Assembly: GCA_013400975.1 (NCBI GenBank)
Contig: WBMZ01009439.1
Coordinates: 124,001 to 188,000, forward strand
Reading direction: 5' to 3'
DNA length: 64,000 bases
Origin: Atrichornis clamosus
Lineage: Eukaryota; Chordata; Aves; Passeriformes; Menuridae
Program-made: the position numbers and the translations under genes
Notes under the pieces: generated by a model
Databases searched by the model: none
Seen by the model: the letters and a program-made list of their open reading frames with translations, nothing else
Told to the model about the DNA's origin: nothing
Shown here: positions 1 to 10,450 of the stretch, piece by piece
Numbering within the stretch: the stretch's first letter is position 1
Layout of the letters: every line of letters begins with the position of its first letter

Positions 1-1779
1 CTTAGGTGAGCTGTACCATTTGCAATGATGTATTCTGCCACCTACTGAAAGAGCCAAATTTAATATTTCATTTACAGTTAGTAATATGTAGTAACTGTAA
101 AACTTTGGATGAGATGTTGCTGAAAATAACTTTTGTTTTGTAACCATTTTCATTTTGTTAGGCTAGTTTGAGCACCTGAATGATACATTTGGACACCTGA
201 ATTTGCTCAGATCTTTTTGTTCAGATGAGGTCAGCACTGACCTGTTTCCCTCATGGAAGAAGTGTCAGGCTGGTGAGGTGTTGGAGCAAGGGAAACTGAG
301 ACAGAGCCATTTCCAAGCTGTCTCTGCTTGATGATCTTCTGTGGAACTATATGGAAATCTATGACCTGTGTTCAGTGCTATAAAAGCTGCATTTCTGAAG
401 CCTCAAGTTTTGCTTCCTTCCCAGAACCCTGTTCTGTCATCAGACTGCATTTATTATGACTGCTCTCCTTTAGTGGCCCTCACCTTGCCCTGGGTGAGTT
501 GTGTGACTGCTGGTGATCACTGGTGAACAGGAGTTTTATGGATGTCTTTAGGTTTGTGGAGCCCATTTGTATATTACATTGAAATACTGAAAATATCCCC
601 CCTCAGGATGGGACACATTGATGTTGAAAGTAAGGATGCTAAAGTTCTCTCTGCAGACCAATAGAGGAACAAAACTTTTCCAAAATGCAGTGTGCTATTT
701 TCTCGGTAAATATTCATGACCTACCTGTTGTCATCTCTCATAATCCACTTTCTGAGAACGTCATACAAGGTTCTCAATGCTGTACAAGTGGGGAAATGCA
801 AACAGAAAGCTGAGGACAGCTCCTGAGCTGGTGAACGTGAACCCAAGGAGTTGGCACAAATGGGTCAGTTTTTGCCTGCCTACAGAAGGATTTGCAGGAA
901 TGATGATTGCTGGAGAGTTGCTATTTAAAACTACTAGCAGCAAAAATGTAGGAATGGCTCTCAATTTCATCTGTGAGCTGTAAACTGTAATGCCACTCAT
1001 TAGCTACCTTCTGTGATGATGAAGTGACTTGAATAGAAGTGCTGAGACACAGCAGATCAAAGAGAGACTGCATAGAAAATGCTCAGCTTCATCAAGTTAT
1101 CTCAAATATAAGTTAAAAACTCATCAGGAAAGCTTAAAAGTTTTTAAAAAGATAAATTAATTCAATAAATAAAATAAATAAATTTAATCATCAAAAAAGA
1201 TAACTGAGAAGATCAACAGGAGAGAAAAGTGTCAAACATTGAAAATCTACACTTTCTGCACAATCTGCGTTCTTGGTGCCATCTGGATTATTGCTATGAG
1301 GCATGGAAAAATTTTGAATTAAGCTTTTTATTCTAGAAACTGTAGAGTCTTCAAGTTCTACCCAAATTCTTCTTGAAGTTATTGGATGAGTTGGAGAGAA
1401 ACCCAGAGATCTAATAAAGAGAAGTGTGGCTTTTAAGAGAGGGTTAAAGAAAAAAAAACATGTGGAAGGTCATTAGAATTAATGTCAAGAAATTTACTAT
1501 TGCATTCCTTTTTTTCTTTTCCCACATTTTCCCTTATTTTTGTAGGCGGGCTTAGTTATCCAACTGTTTCGCAGTTCAGTATGGGATGTTTGCTTTTGCA
1601 TTGACTAGAAATGTCCCTGAGAGTTACCATTTGAGCTCTAATCTATTTAGCAACTGCATATGGCCTTTTAATATGGAGGCTTTGGTCACAGCTCTGAGGT
1701 TCAGTTTGTTTCTGGATCTCTCTTTAGCAGTGTCTGTGCAATTGTATCACTGTTAAATATTGAGTTAAATATTCAGGAG
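1..1779. other. Unique AT-rich non-coding DNA
   Basis: No gene is visible. The open frames here (for example 777-983 on the + strand and its mirror on the - strand) are under 80 codons and match no family I know. A TATAAAAG sequence near 381 has no gene after it. An AAAT-rich microsatellite lies at 1150-1190 and a short A run near 1450. Confidence 0.7.
1150..1190. repeat. AAAT-rich simple repeat
   Basis: Imperfect AAAT/AATA units within an A/T-only stretch. No function is inferred. Confidence 0.75.
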
Positions 1780-1938
1780 TGTCTTAGTTTGAAAGGGAGA
1801 TATCTGCCAAGGAAGGCAGGAACCCTCCTGGCATGGAAGAAATTACTCCTTCCCTCAAATTACTGTAGTTTTGAAAATTAGGAGGATTTTGAGCACAAAT
1901 GTGGGAAAAGGGCAACAGTTCTGTACTAAAATGTGTCT

Positions 1939-1963
1939 ATATATATATATACATACATATATA
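1939..1963. repeat. TA/CATA dinucleotide repeat inside the LTR
   Basis: Alternating TA with two ACA interruptions, located in the A/T-rich middle of the solo LTR. It could vary in length between individuals. Confidence 0.8.
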
Positions 1964-2526
1964 AAACACAGCAGAACAAGCAACAACAATAATAGCAAAT
2001 ACCAGTAATAGACTCCCAGCCCGTCACCTGGTTTCCCCTGTGGTGTAGTTACGGCCCCACCTGGGGAGGGACGCTGGGGAGGCAGGGAGGCTGCAGTCCG
2101 GGTGAGCTGTGGTTGTAGTCCGGTGGAAAATGGTGGATGCAGTCCAGGCTGAGAGCGGTGGTCCTTCGGAGGTCCTGCAGCTCCCTTGGATCTGCTGAGA
2201 CAATACCAGAGAGAGTGTGTCCCAGGGTCCAGACACCCTTGATTATATTCTGGCAGGAATGTCCAGTACCTCCCCTAGGGTGGAGCATTTCCCAATGGAA
2301 TGATGAGACAGTTTGGGAGGTTCTGGGTGGTTGGGTCCTTACAGCTGCCCATTGTCCGTGATTGCCCATTAACAGAGATGGCCTCCTCAGGATGGGTGTG
2401 ATTATTGATGGTGCTTTCAGGGGGAAGCTCTCCCAGCTGTGTCTTTTGTGAAGGCAAATGGACCTTACCTCACCACAGGGTTTCCCTTACCTTATCTAAC
2501 CCCAGCTTGCAGTCCCAGGGGCCAAA

Positions 2527-2527
2527 N
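2527..2527. other. Ambiguous base (N) in the assembly
   Basis: The only N in the window; it lies inside the solo LTR, where reads from other copies could collapse. Confidence 0.98.
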
Positions 2528-2642
2528 GGGCCAAACATGCACGGGGCAGTTGTTGCAAACGACCTGTCATTAACAGCTCATCAGGGCTGATGCAGATGGG
2601 GAGAATGCGTTGTTTTATACATCCCCATAACCCAGGAAGGAG

Positions 2643-4825
2643 CAAGCTTTGTTGGTCTATATTCTATTTTTCTCTTTTTTGAAAACTTTGTTTCTCTTAT
2701 AGTTGCAAAACTTTTATTCCCCCTACATTTCCAGTCACGCTGTCTTTGATGTGCTGAAGGTATTTGATATAAGTGATAGCAGACAGCCTGCCTGATATGA
2801 GACAGTGATCAGCCTGAAATATGTGTGCTGGAACAGAGCAGTAACCTCCTCACTGAGTTGGATGAGTTTTGTGCTGTGAACTCGGAGGGCTCCAAGGTGA
2901 GCAGCAGAATGGACACTGCATTGGAGGAAGCTCTGGTGGAGGCAAAGGGCTGGCTGACCCCTGTGCAACTGGCCCTACTCTCTCATTCACCAAATTCAGC
3001 TCTTTTTGCTGGGGTGTCAGCTCGGACTGACCCATCCCCTCCAATATTGTAAGATTTTGACAAAAGAGGACGCATAAGCCAAGAGCCAGAGGTACCTGTT
3101 GGAGCTGCTGGTGCTCTACTGTTCTAAAAGTGCCTCTTGAGCCTGTGGCGGGTTATTGGGATTTAGTGAGGGACAGGTAGCTCAGCTTTTCAGCACTTTC
3201 CTCTTCCAAGGCCTTATGCTCTTTCCAAGTGGGAGGATCGGTGCACGAGGAGACATGGAGATGCCTGTACCTGGCAGATTTTGCAGGGATTTTTTGACGG
3301 CTGTTCATGCCATCAGAAATACAGAACCAGGAGTCTGTATTGACTGAGGCACAACAAATGGAGGATGGTGGCAGGGAACAGGGCTATGAGAATTTAACTG
3401 AGTGACTCTCAGTGAGCCAGAAAAGGAGACAGGGTTGAAGAAGAGCAGGGTGATAAGATTCGAGAGGTCAAAGTGTGGAGTACTGTAGGTAAGATTGGAC
3501 AGAAAATTTTTGCTTGCAGTTCAGGCAGAAGAGATTATCTTTTTGGCAGTGTAAAATGAGAAGCATTTTGTGACAGGAAAAAGTTAGATGCATTATGCAG
3601 AAAACTGGTATTGACACACAGCTGAGCATTGGAGAGATACATTCAAACATTGTCACAGGTGAAGACCTGGTAGGATACTTGGATAGAAAATGGCCTTTAG
3701 GTGAAAGCTTTTATGACAGGCAGGATACATTATACTCTGCCACAGAAAAAGGAAATAGTGGGTGGTAGCTTTGGGAAAGATTATTTTGTCCATATTGAGC
3801 TTGAGTAATGCTGTTAATATAGGCTGAATGTCTGTGTTCAGTTCAAATGGTCTAAAGCTGAGCACCATTATTGCTAATTACCCCCAGAACTTACATTTTC
3901 CTGCCAGAACACAAATGCAGATGTGCTGACACAGCAAGTTTCCATGACTTGGGCTGGAGCCACCTCATATGATACATTTGGTGCCTGCAAGAAGAGGCAA
4001 TTTGCTACTGGCAGGTAGCAGTTTTTAAATTTCCATAGAGTTTCACAGAAGACCATCTAGGAGAGACAGCTTGGAAATGGCTCTCCATTTCCCTTGCTCC
4101 AAGGCTTTTGCCTTACCAGCCTGACGCTTCCATGAGGGAAACAGATTGAAGGTAGCTTGTTCCAGCAGTCTTTCTATTGCTACAGCTAGTTGTCTGGTTT
4201 GAGCCAAGGGTTACTCTGCCGCATGTCAGAGACCAGTTTTGAGGGCAGAGCACTCCCTATCACTGGAGGGTTCACATCAGTGGGCTCAGACCATCCACAG
4301 AGGAGAAATACATGTGTTTTTCCCTGTTGCCCTTTGGTGCTCTGCTGTGTTGTGTGCCATATTACCTCATTTTCCTGCCTGCTGAACAACTGGATGAGGT
4401 GTAAAGCTGACTGCTGGACTGTGAGCAGCATGGGAGGTAGATCTGGCTGGCCCAGACACTGCTGCAAACGCTGCCAGCCACCTCAAAAATCTATTAAAAC
4501 AAGAATTGTACTGGAGCCATATAGTTGGTTGCCAGATTTCAAAGGGCATTTGTCCTTTTGCCTACCTGAGGAAACAGCAGATAAAAACCACTCTGAGGGA
4601 AGGCTCAGGGACTGCTGTACTTTTGGGAGGGTTGCAGTCTCTTTTTTTTGCAGAATTGTGCCATTTGGCACGAAACACAGTGGCAGCCTCATGGTGGTTC
4701 TTTTTGAAAGGAAAAGCTACTCAGAGCTCTGTCAGAGTTTGGCTGTGCCAGAATTGTCCCTAAGCTCTGTGAGGGTTAGGCTGAAGCTTGAACTGCATGA
4801 AATGTTGATGCAGGAGGGCAGGTTG
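2643..4825. other. Non-coding DNA, GC-richer than its flanks; nothing recognised
   Basis: No gene is supported. Short open frames overlap on both strands around 2735-3052 without domain signal. An open frame of 289 codons runs 4190-5059 on the + strand, but its first codon is TTG and the first ATG is near 4223. It is rich in Cys and Ser, has no recognisable domain, and overlaps open frames in other frames. I treat it as chance or as decayed transposon sequence. Confidence 0.55.
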
Positions 4826-4896
4826 TCACTGTGTCTGCCAGCCACCCTGCCTGTGGCGAGCATGGGCAGCTGGAGAGATCTGCTGAGGGATATGTT

Positions 4897-5090
4897 CCAC
4901 AGAGTCGAACTGTCTTCCTCACACTTGACTATTTTCCCTCAAATGCTTGCTTTGAAAGGCTTTTTAGCCTGGCAGGTGCTGCCATCAGTGACATGTCCGT
5001 GTTCCCCCTCCGCCCCTGCTCCATGTGGAAGTGCATGGAGGCTGGCCGTCACCAAATGAGTAAATCCATGCTTCTACAAGCCTCAGATAG
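4897..5090 (+). mobile_element. hAT transposase C-terminal relic
   Basis: In the frame that opens at 4831 the translation at 4933-4992 reads FPSNACFERLFSLAGAAISD. hAT transposases (the hATC dimerisation domain, as in Charlie and ZBED-type proteins) carry a very similar block: a Tyr-Leu-x-Ile-Pro-like stretch, then Ser/Ala residues, then S-E-R-L/V-F-S-x-A-G. Here E, R, L, F, S, A and G are all in order. The preceding residues (VPQ, then LDYFP) fit the P...YL.IP segment that normally leads into it. Further on, MSKSMLLQ (about 5056-5079) may correspond to the 'RLSPEN..MLLFL' part after a short insertion. No N-terminal zinc finger, catalytic acidic residues or terminal inverted repeats were found. 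This reading is by eye from a short motif, so a chance match is possible. Confidence 0.5.
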
Positions 5091-5241
5091 TGACAGCACA
5101 TGGCTTTTAGTAACAGCAGGGCAGAATAGGACACGGGGGACCTTGGGCACTAATGACATGCATTTCACAGTGTGCTGCATGGAAAACAAAAACAAACCAG
5201 CAGTGACAACAAAGCTGTCCAACAACTGTCTTCCACAGTGA

Positions 5242-8200
5242 GCTGCTTCTCACTTGGCTTCTGAAGATTGTTTTATTTTGGTTGAGTTAATAACTGAGAG
5301 CCTCTGAGAGCTGTATAAAAGAAAAGAACAGCCTTGGTTTTGAGACATAAACAGCATAAAAACCCAGTCTTTCACCAGGTTCTTCTTATCTTCTGCTTAG
5401 TTTCCAATGAATATGAAACAATAGTGTTTTAAGTATCACTTTATGCAAATAATTAGGTCTGACTGTTTCTGTTGTCTGTGTTGTTTACGTGTCACAATCC
5501 ACAGTTATCTCCTTTCTCTTGAAGAGAACGGCTTTACCCAGTAGGATAATTCTGGATATTAGCTAGTAATGGGAAGTAGAAGCTGGTGGAGAGCAATGGG
5601 TCTCCAACAACCCTTGCTGAGGTCAGAATTTCTGTATCTGAGATAGCGACATCTTTAGCACAGCACTACCTTACAGCACCAGTCCAGCACCAGCTCTCAA
5701 GGGTGGTTTAATACACACACATATAACAGTAAAAAGGGGGAGCAGGGAATCCTTGTAGGTATTCCCTGCTCAATAGCTGCAGCGTACCACATACCCTGAC
5801 ATTGGTGTCATACCTGTTAATGGCTTCTGTAGAGGAATGAATGGGATATAGGTGGTTGGTGTGTTTGCTGTCAGATGAGGACTACATTCAGTAATTTGAA
5901 GGTGATACCTCCATCAACTTCTGTGCAGCCATGGCATGGTTCTGGCTGCTGAGTCCCCTGGCCCTTCCAGAGATCCAGAGTTGAATTCTGAGCTGGTTGC
6001 AGTTTGGAAGTAAAGCAGTACCAGACATTGGGCTTTTTATCCTCACTAGTTTACTCTTCCCTTGCTTTCTTCACTTGAATTCTAGTTAATCTCACCCTGT
6101 CTTTCATTTAACTAAAAAAATAGGCTTTTTCTTTTTCATATGTTCCTTTTCATATGCTATTTATCCCCCAAATTTAATTCCCAAGTCAATATGCTTTATA
6201 CAGACATGGAAGCATTCTGTATCTAAATTGGTGCAATCATGAGCAAATAACATACAGGTAAACTTTTCAAAAAATATCAGTGTAGATATACTGTGGCTGC
6301 ATGAATGTTGACAGGCTAATAAACAGGAAAGGCTGTGGACTGAACTTTATGTGTAAATGTGAGGGGGGTATCCATCCTTCCCTGCTCTTAGGATGTGTGT
6401 GTGCATTCCCGTTCTGCCTTTTACAGTACCGGTGCTTCATCTTTAATAAATCAAAGGCAGCTATTCCTTGCTTGTGTGCTCTCTGAAGGAGAGGATTTCA
6501 AGTCATACCCTAAACAGTTTTGACACACAAATGATGTCTGATGAAAAGTGCTGAAAGTAGTCTTTATTTACAGATGTGTTGAGAAATATGCAAGGAAATG
6601 AGTTTATCTTCCTCACAGAAGGAGAGTAAGATGAGACACGTCGTCCTTTTGTCCTCTATCTCCAAAGGAGGCTGGGTTCCTGTCATCCTGTGAAGAAACT
6701 CCTTTACAGTTGTCTAGCCAGGAGAGTTTCTAACATGTCTCTTTTGTTATGCCCAGGCACCCTGGTGTCTCGGCTGACACTGATAGGAGTGTTTCTCTTC
6801 CCAGTCCGCCCCTGCATGGCTGCCGTATGGTCTGACGCCTGTCAGCTGCCCGGAGCGCTGCTGCTGGAGCGCAGTAAGCATCAGTGGGCTCCTCTGGTGC
6901 AGCCAGGGCTCAGCAGGAGCTGCAGGCTGTTGGCACACTCCTGGTCTTGATGTGGAATTAATTGACACAACTTGAATCTTTGGAGATGATGCCAGAAGGA
7001 AGAACACAAGACCTGTGAGATAGCAAAGAACAAATAGGATGTAAAATTGTCTGTTAGCATTCTTCATTTGGAGAGATTTGACTTTTCTTTTACAGCTTGG
7101 CTGCTATGCCTTGCAGCCATACAAGCCTGCATTTGCAGCTTTTGGGACTTGTGGTTATCTCAACAGCTCTGTGGGCTTCTTTAACTATGAGAGGTTCACT
7201 ACTGCATGAAATGATGCTAACAGGTTCTTCATGCTGCTGTGCAGCCTCATCTGTAAGACTGGCAAACCAATCTTGTCACAACTGTAAAAACTACTGCTAC
7301 TGGTGCAGGGTTTGGAAAAGGAGCGAAAGAGAAGGAGTTCATTTCTGAATTAGGTTCCTGGGTGAAATGAAGGAGACTTCGTAATTGCAGTGTCACATAA
7401 ATACTGTACTTTTATAAGGGCGTGCTTGAGTAAGGTGCTCTCATTTACAAGAGTGTAACTTGTTTCAGGGATCAAAATAATTTATATGTTTTTTTCCCTC
7501 CACCTTTTATATAGGAAACCTATTCTATAAAGTTCCTTTTTTTCTTGCCCTTAGTGCCTTCTTCTGTGGGTCACACTAACTAAAATGCTCTAAATTTTTC
7601 CAAAAATCTGTGTTTTTCTGCTCTGTGCCTCACTGAAAACTTCACAAATGAAGAGATCTAAAGACATAAATAGTGTCTAAAGAGTACATATCTGAGATTT
7701 ACATATGTTCAGAAATTTACCAGCCTTGTTTCCAAGAAAAGTGAGGATGAATCACCCTCCAGAGGGGCCTTTTTCTCTTCACTGACTGTAGAGGAACTTT
7801 AGCTGAGTGTCAGGCAGCTGAAATTATAGTTAGCATTCATCTGAGGCAAGAAAGAATATTCCTCTTCTGGAGAGATCGAGCTGGTACTAAAACACAGAGT
7901 AATGAGAAAGTGAGACATGGGCAGACACCATGTGAGGGGCAGAGGTGTGCCCTCAGAGTCCGTCATATCAAGGAGCACGGGGAGTTATGGAGGCACTTCA
8001 CAGGAGAAAAAATCCAGTCAACTGAAAAAAGGATGATGTCTTTCTCAAAGCATGCAATATTTGAAAGCAGAGGTGATGATATGTATCTTTTAATAAAGAA
8101 CATGCAGATATGTATGTACAGACAGGTACCTATCTGCCCAGATTTTGGGCACCTGTAACTCTCTGCCTACATGATGAGATGTGTGCCAGTTCCTGTCCAG

Positions 8201-8282
8201 AAGGCATTTAAACATATTTACACAACTGTGACAATGTAACCAAGTCTTTGGTGCCCAAACACAGCAAGCAATTGTCTGCACT
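5242..8282. other. Unique non-coding DNA
   Basis: No gene is recognised. A GC-richer patch at 6750-6960 is open on both strands (106 codons on the -, 86 on the +) with no domain signal. A frame at 7910-8158 contains HFTGEKI, which recalls a C2H2 zinc-finger linker but has no Cys/His spacing around it. A short CA/TA run lies at about 5712-5726. Confidence 0.65.
5740..5771. repeat. Perfect 11-bp hairpin
   Basis: GAGCAGGGAAT (5740-5750) and its exact reverse complement ATTCCCTGCTC (5761-5771) flank a 10-nt loop. Stems this long with so small a loop are uncommon by chance. No U tract or gene context gives it a role. Confidence 0.85.
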
Positions 8283-8930
8283 CTATAGACTCCCAGAGAA
8301 GTCTAAGTTGGAAGGGAGCTCTGAGGACTGTCTTGTCAAACCCCTGCACAAAGCAGGGCCAGCCAAAACAAGTTGCTCAAGATTTTGTCCAGTCAAGTTC
8401 TGAATATCTTCAGGGATGGAGATTCCTTAATTTCTCTGAGCAGCAAGTTCCAGTGTTTGATCACCCTCGTTAGTAGTGAAGAACAGAAATACTCTGCTAT
8501 TTATTTAGAATTTTCTTGTTTTAGCTTGTGTGTTGCCTCTCATCCTGTTGCTGTGTGCCTTTCAGAAGAGCCTGGTTAATCTTGTCTACATTTTCCCATT
8601 AGGTGCCTGTAGACAGCAATAAGATCCCCCCTCTTAGCCTTCTCTTAAGCCTTATCATTATGCCTTCTCTTAATGCTGAACATGCCCATCTTCCTCAGCC
8701 TGTCCTTGGCCATCCTGTTTCAGCCCCCTGACCACCGTGGTGGCCCTTGGACTTGCTCTAGTGTACTGATGTCTGTCTTATATTGGCAAGCCCCAAAGTG
8801 AACACTAGTCCAGAAGTGGCCTTACTTGCACTGAACTGAAGGGAAGAATCACTCACCTGGGTTTGCTGGCTAATGCAATATTCTGTGCTGCAAGGGTACC
8901 CTGCTGAGGTATTTAAGCTGAAAATGTCCA
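8283..8930 (-). mobile_element. Old CR1 LINE fragment
   Basis: Read on the minus strand, this is the 3' part of CR1 ORF2 and the 3' UTR. On the + strand the order matches reverse-complement CR1: the 'agttggaagggagctctgaggactgtcttgtcaaac'-like tail, 'caagttccagtgtttgatcaccctc', 'cttcctcagcctgtccttgg', 'gaccaccgtggtggcccttggacttgctct', then the 'gaacactagtccagaagtggcctta' segment, cited only as landmarks. It is much more diverged than the other CR1 copies in the window and full of stops, so it belongs to an older subfamily. It is truncated at its 5' end, as is usual for CR1. The far boundary (about 8930) is approximate. A 13-bp segment 'cttctcttaa' is locally repeated near 8639 and 8664. Confidence 0.85.
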
Positions 8931-9828
8931 TCCTGTGGACTTGCCATCTATTCACCTAGTGAGACTAGAAGAAACATAGGGAAAAGACATTCCAGTAAAA
9001 ATATGGAGCTGGGATTAAACACACAGTCCTAATGAATAATCTTCTGATGAGTCACAACCACACTATATGAAAAAGTTTGAGCAGGTTTGCCACCACACAG
9101 CTTGCAGTTCTTACAGCTTCTTTAGACGTACCTTCTCCAAAGTCAGCTTTGAGAAGGAATTTTTTGCGTACGTTCCAAATTCACCACAAATAAAGATGAA
9201 TGGTAAGTGGTTATTTGAGCATCCCTTACCTATAGGTGCTACAAACATAAGAGGCATTAGTGGTTTTATCTTTAGTTTGTGCTATTTCTGTTTGAAGCAG
9301 TAATTTCAATAACATTCATCACACTAAAGAAGGTCCATTGGTAAGAAGTGAAATGTTATTAGAAAGGTATAGAAAAATTTTATTCCACAATTTTTGTCCT
9401 GTATCATTTTTATACATGTTCTCTACCTGTGAAAGACCTTGGCCCCTAAACAGTCATTTTGGAAATGTCAACGTGTAGCAGAAAGGAAAAATGCATTACT
9501 TTTACAGACAACTGCTTAGCAATGAAAGTACTCTATTTTTGTTTAAAAAAAAAGAATATGAAGTGAAGAAAGCTAAGGATTCCTGGGTCAGTTCGAAATG
9601 GTGCCCACAGAAAATGCTGAGAAACATAAATTTTATGATTTAAATATTTAATGATCTCTTGAATATCTCTAAGAAAACAAGGCTATTCTTATCCTTAAGG
9701 CTGAAAGCTTCCATTTGCAAATATGTAACTACCTCTTCTATTAGGAGAGAGTTGTACATTAAAGTTTTGGCTACCCTGCTTGCAAGTGGTGATCAAAATA
9801 TTACATAGCAGTTCCAGGTTGAAAGAGA
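8931..9828. other. Unique AT-rich DNA
   Basis: Nothing recognised. An open frame at 9067-9303 (78 codons, + strand) matches no family I know. Small A runs are present near 9545. Confidence 0.65.
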
Positions 9829-10450
9829 GGTAATATCTTTCCATTATGGATAATAAAGTGCTAGTGATAAATTGGCTGTAATAGCTAGAGGCCTGGCCAA
9901 AGCTCTTGACTTACTGAGGCATGATCACATTATATATGTTGATAAAAATATTGAATTAGGGACTATTCTTATAGAAAAATTTCAAGATCTATATCGGAAC
10001 AGTTCTCATTTAGAAACCAAGCTGGAATTGATAGTGACAATTATTCTGGTTTATAATAGCTTTAGGCAGGGCTATCCATAAGTACAGATTTCACTTAATA
10101 TCACCTCTGTCTCCTCTTTTGTTAATTGAAAAATTACATAATCAGCTTTATAATAATTGATGGGAAAATATGAGCTTTGATTTTTGAAAATCTATCTCCT
10201 ATTGGCAGAAATTAGTATCCAGATATGATTAAAAAGTTAGAGTTACTGAAATGGTTTTGTTCTTGTAATAGTTTTAAAAGAAATACAAAAGCTATACATA
10301 AGCATTACCTAGTATAAAATCTATTGCTATTCTAAATAAGTACTGAAAAATTAAGTGAAATAAAACTGTAATATTGGGGGAGGTTAATATGAGATATATT
10401 TGGCAGTTCAAATTGATTCTTGGAAGAATATATTATATTTGTCACCTTCA
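9829..10450 (+). mobile_element. Relic of an L1-clade LINE reverse transcriptase
   Basis: Three pieces fit the order of an L1/Tx1-type ORF2. First, 9831-9860 reads YLSIMDNKVL, close to the 'RPISLLN.D.KIL' block. Second, in a shifted frame, 9856-10081 reads DKLAVIARGLAKALDLLRHD and on, ending FRQGYP; this matches 'KILAKILANRL...LIHPDQ.GF' followed by the region before 'TRQGCPLSPLLF'. Third, SPLSPLLLIEKL appears about 24 bases later in another frame (from about 10102), and 10393-10413 reads IYLAVQI, like the downstream 'KYLGI.I' block. Frameshifts and stops are frequent, so it is long dead. Birds are regarded as nearly free of L1, so this would be an ancient copy or another lineage of the L1 superfamily. 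Individual motifs are short; the case rests on their shared order. Confidence 0.5.

Larger units (their letters stand above)
1780..2637 (+). mobile_element. Solo LTR of an endogenous retrovirus (TguLTR5-like)
   Basis: The element begins TGTCTTAGTTTGAAAG and shows the layout I remember for the passerine TguLTR5 group: a GGAAGGCAGGAACC-like segment near the start, an A/T-rich middle, then GC-richer blocks with repeated 'tgcagtcc' and 'tagtccggtgg' phrases and a 'gcccattaacagagatggcctcctcaggatggg' stretch, given here only as landmarks. The 5-bp direct repeat AGGAG sits immediately before it (1775-1779) and after it (2638-2642), as expected of a target-site duplication. The 3' end reads CCCAGGA and lacks the canonical CA, so it is mutated or trimmed. 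No gag, pol or env lies next to it, so it is a solo LTR left by recombination. The family name is from memory; that it is an LTR insertion is more secure. Confidence 0.72.

Noticed and set aside
381..420. TATAAAAG box with a pyrimidine-rich stretch 30 bases on
   Set aside because: No open reading frame, CpG island or splice donor follows; TATA-like words are common in AT-rich DNA.
7910..8158. HFTGEKI in a + strand frame, like a C2H2 zinc-finger linker
   Set aside because: No Cys-x2-Cys or His-x3-His spacing around it; four matching residues are expected by chance in this much sequence.
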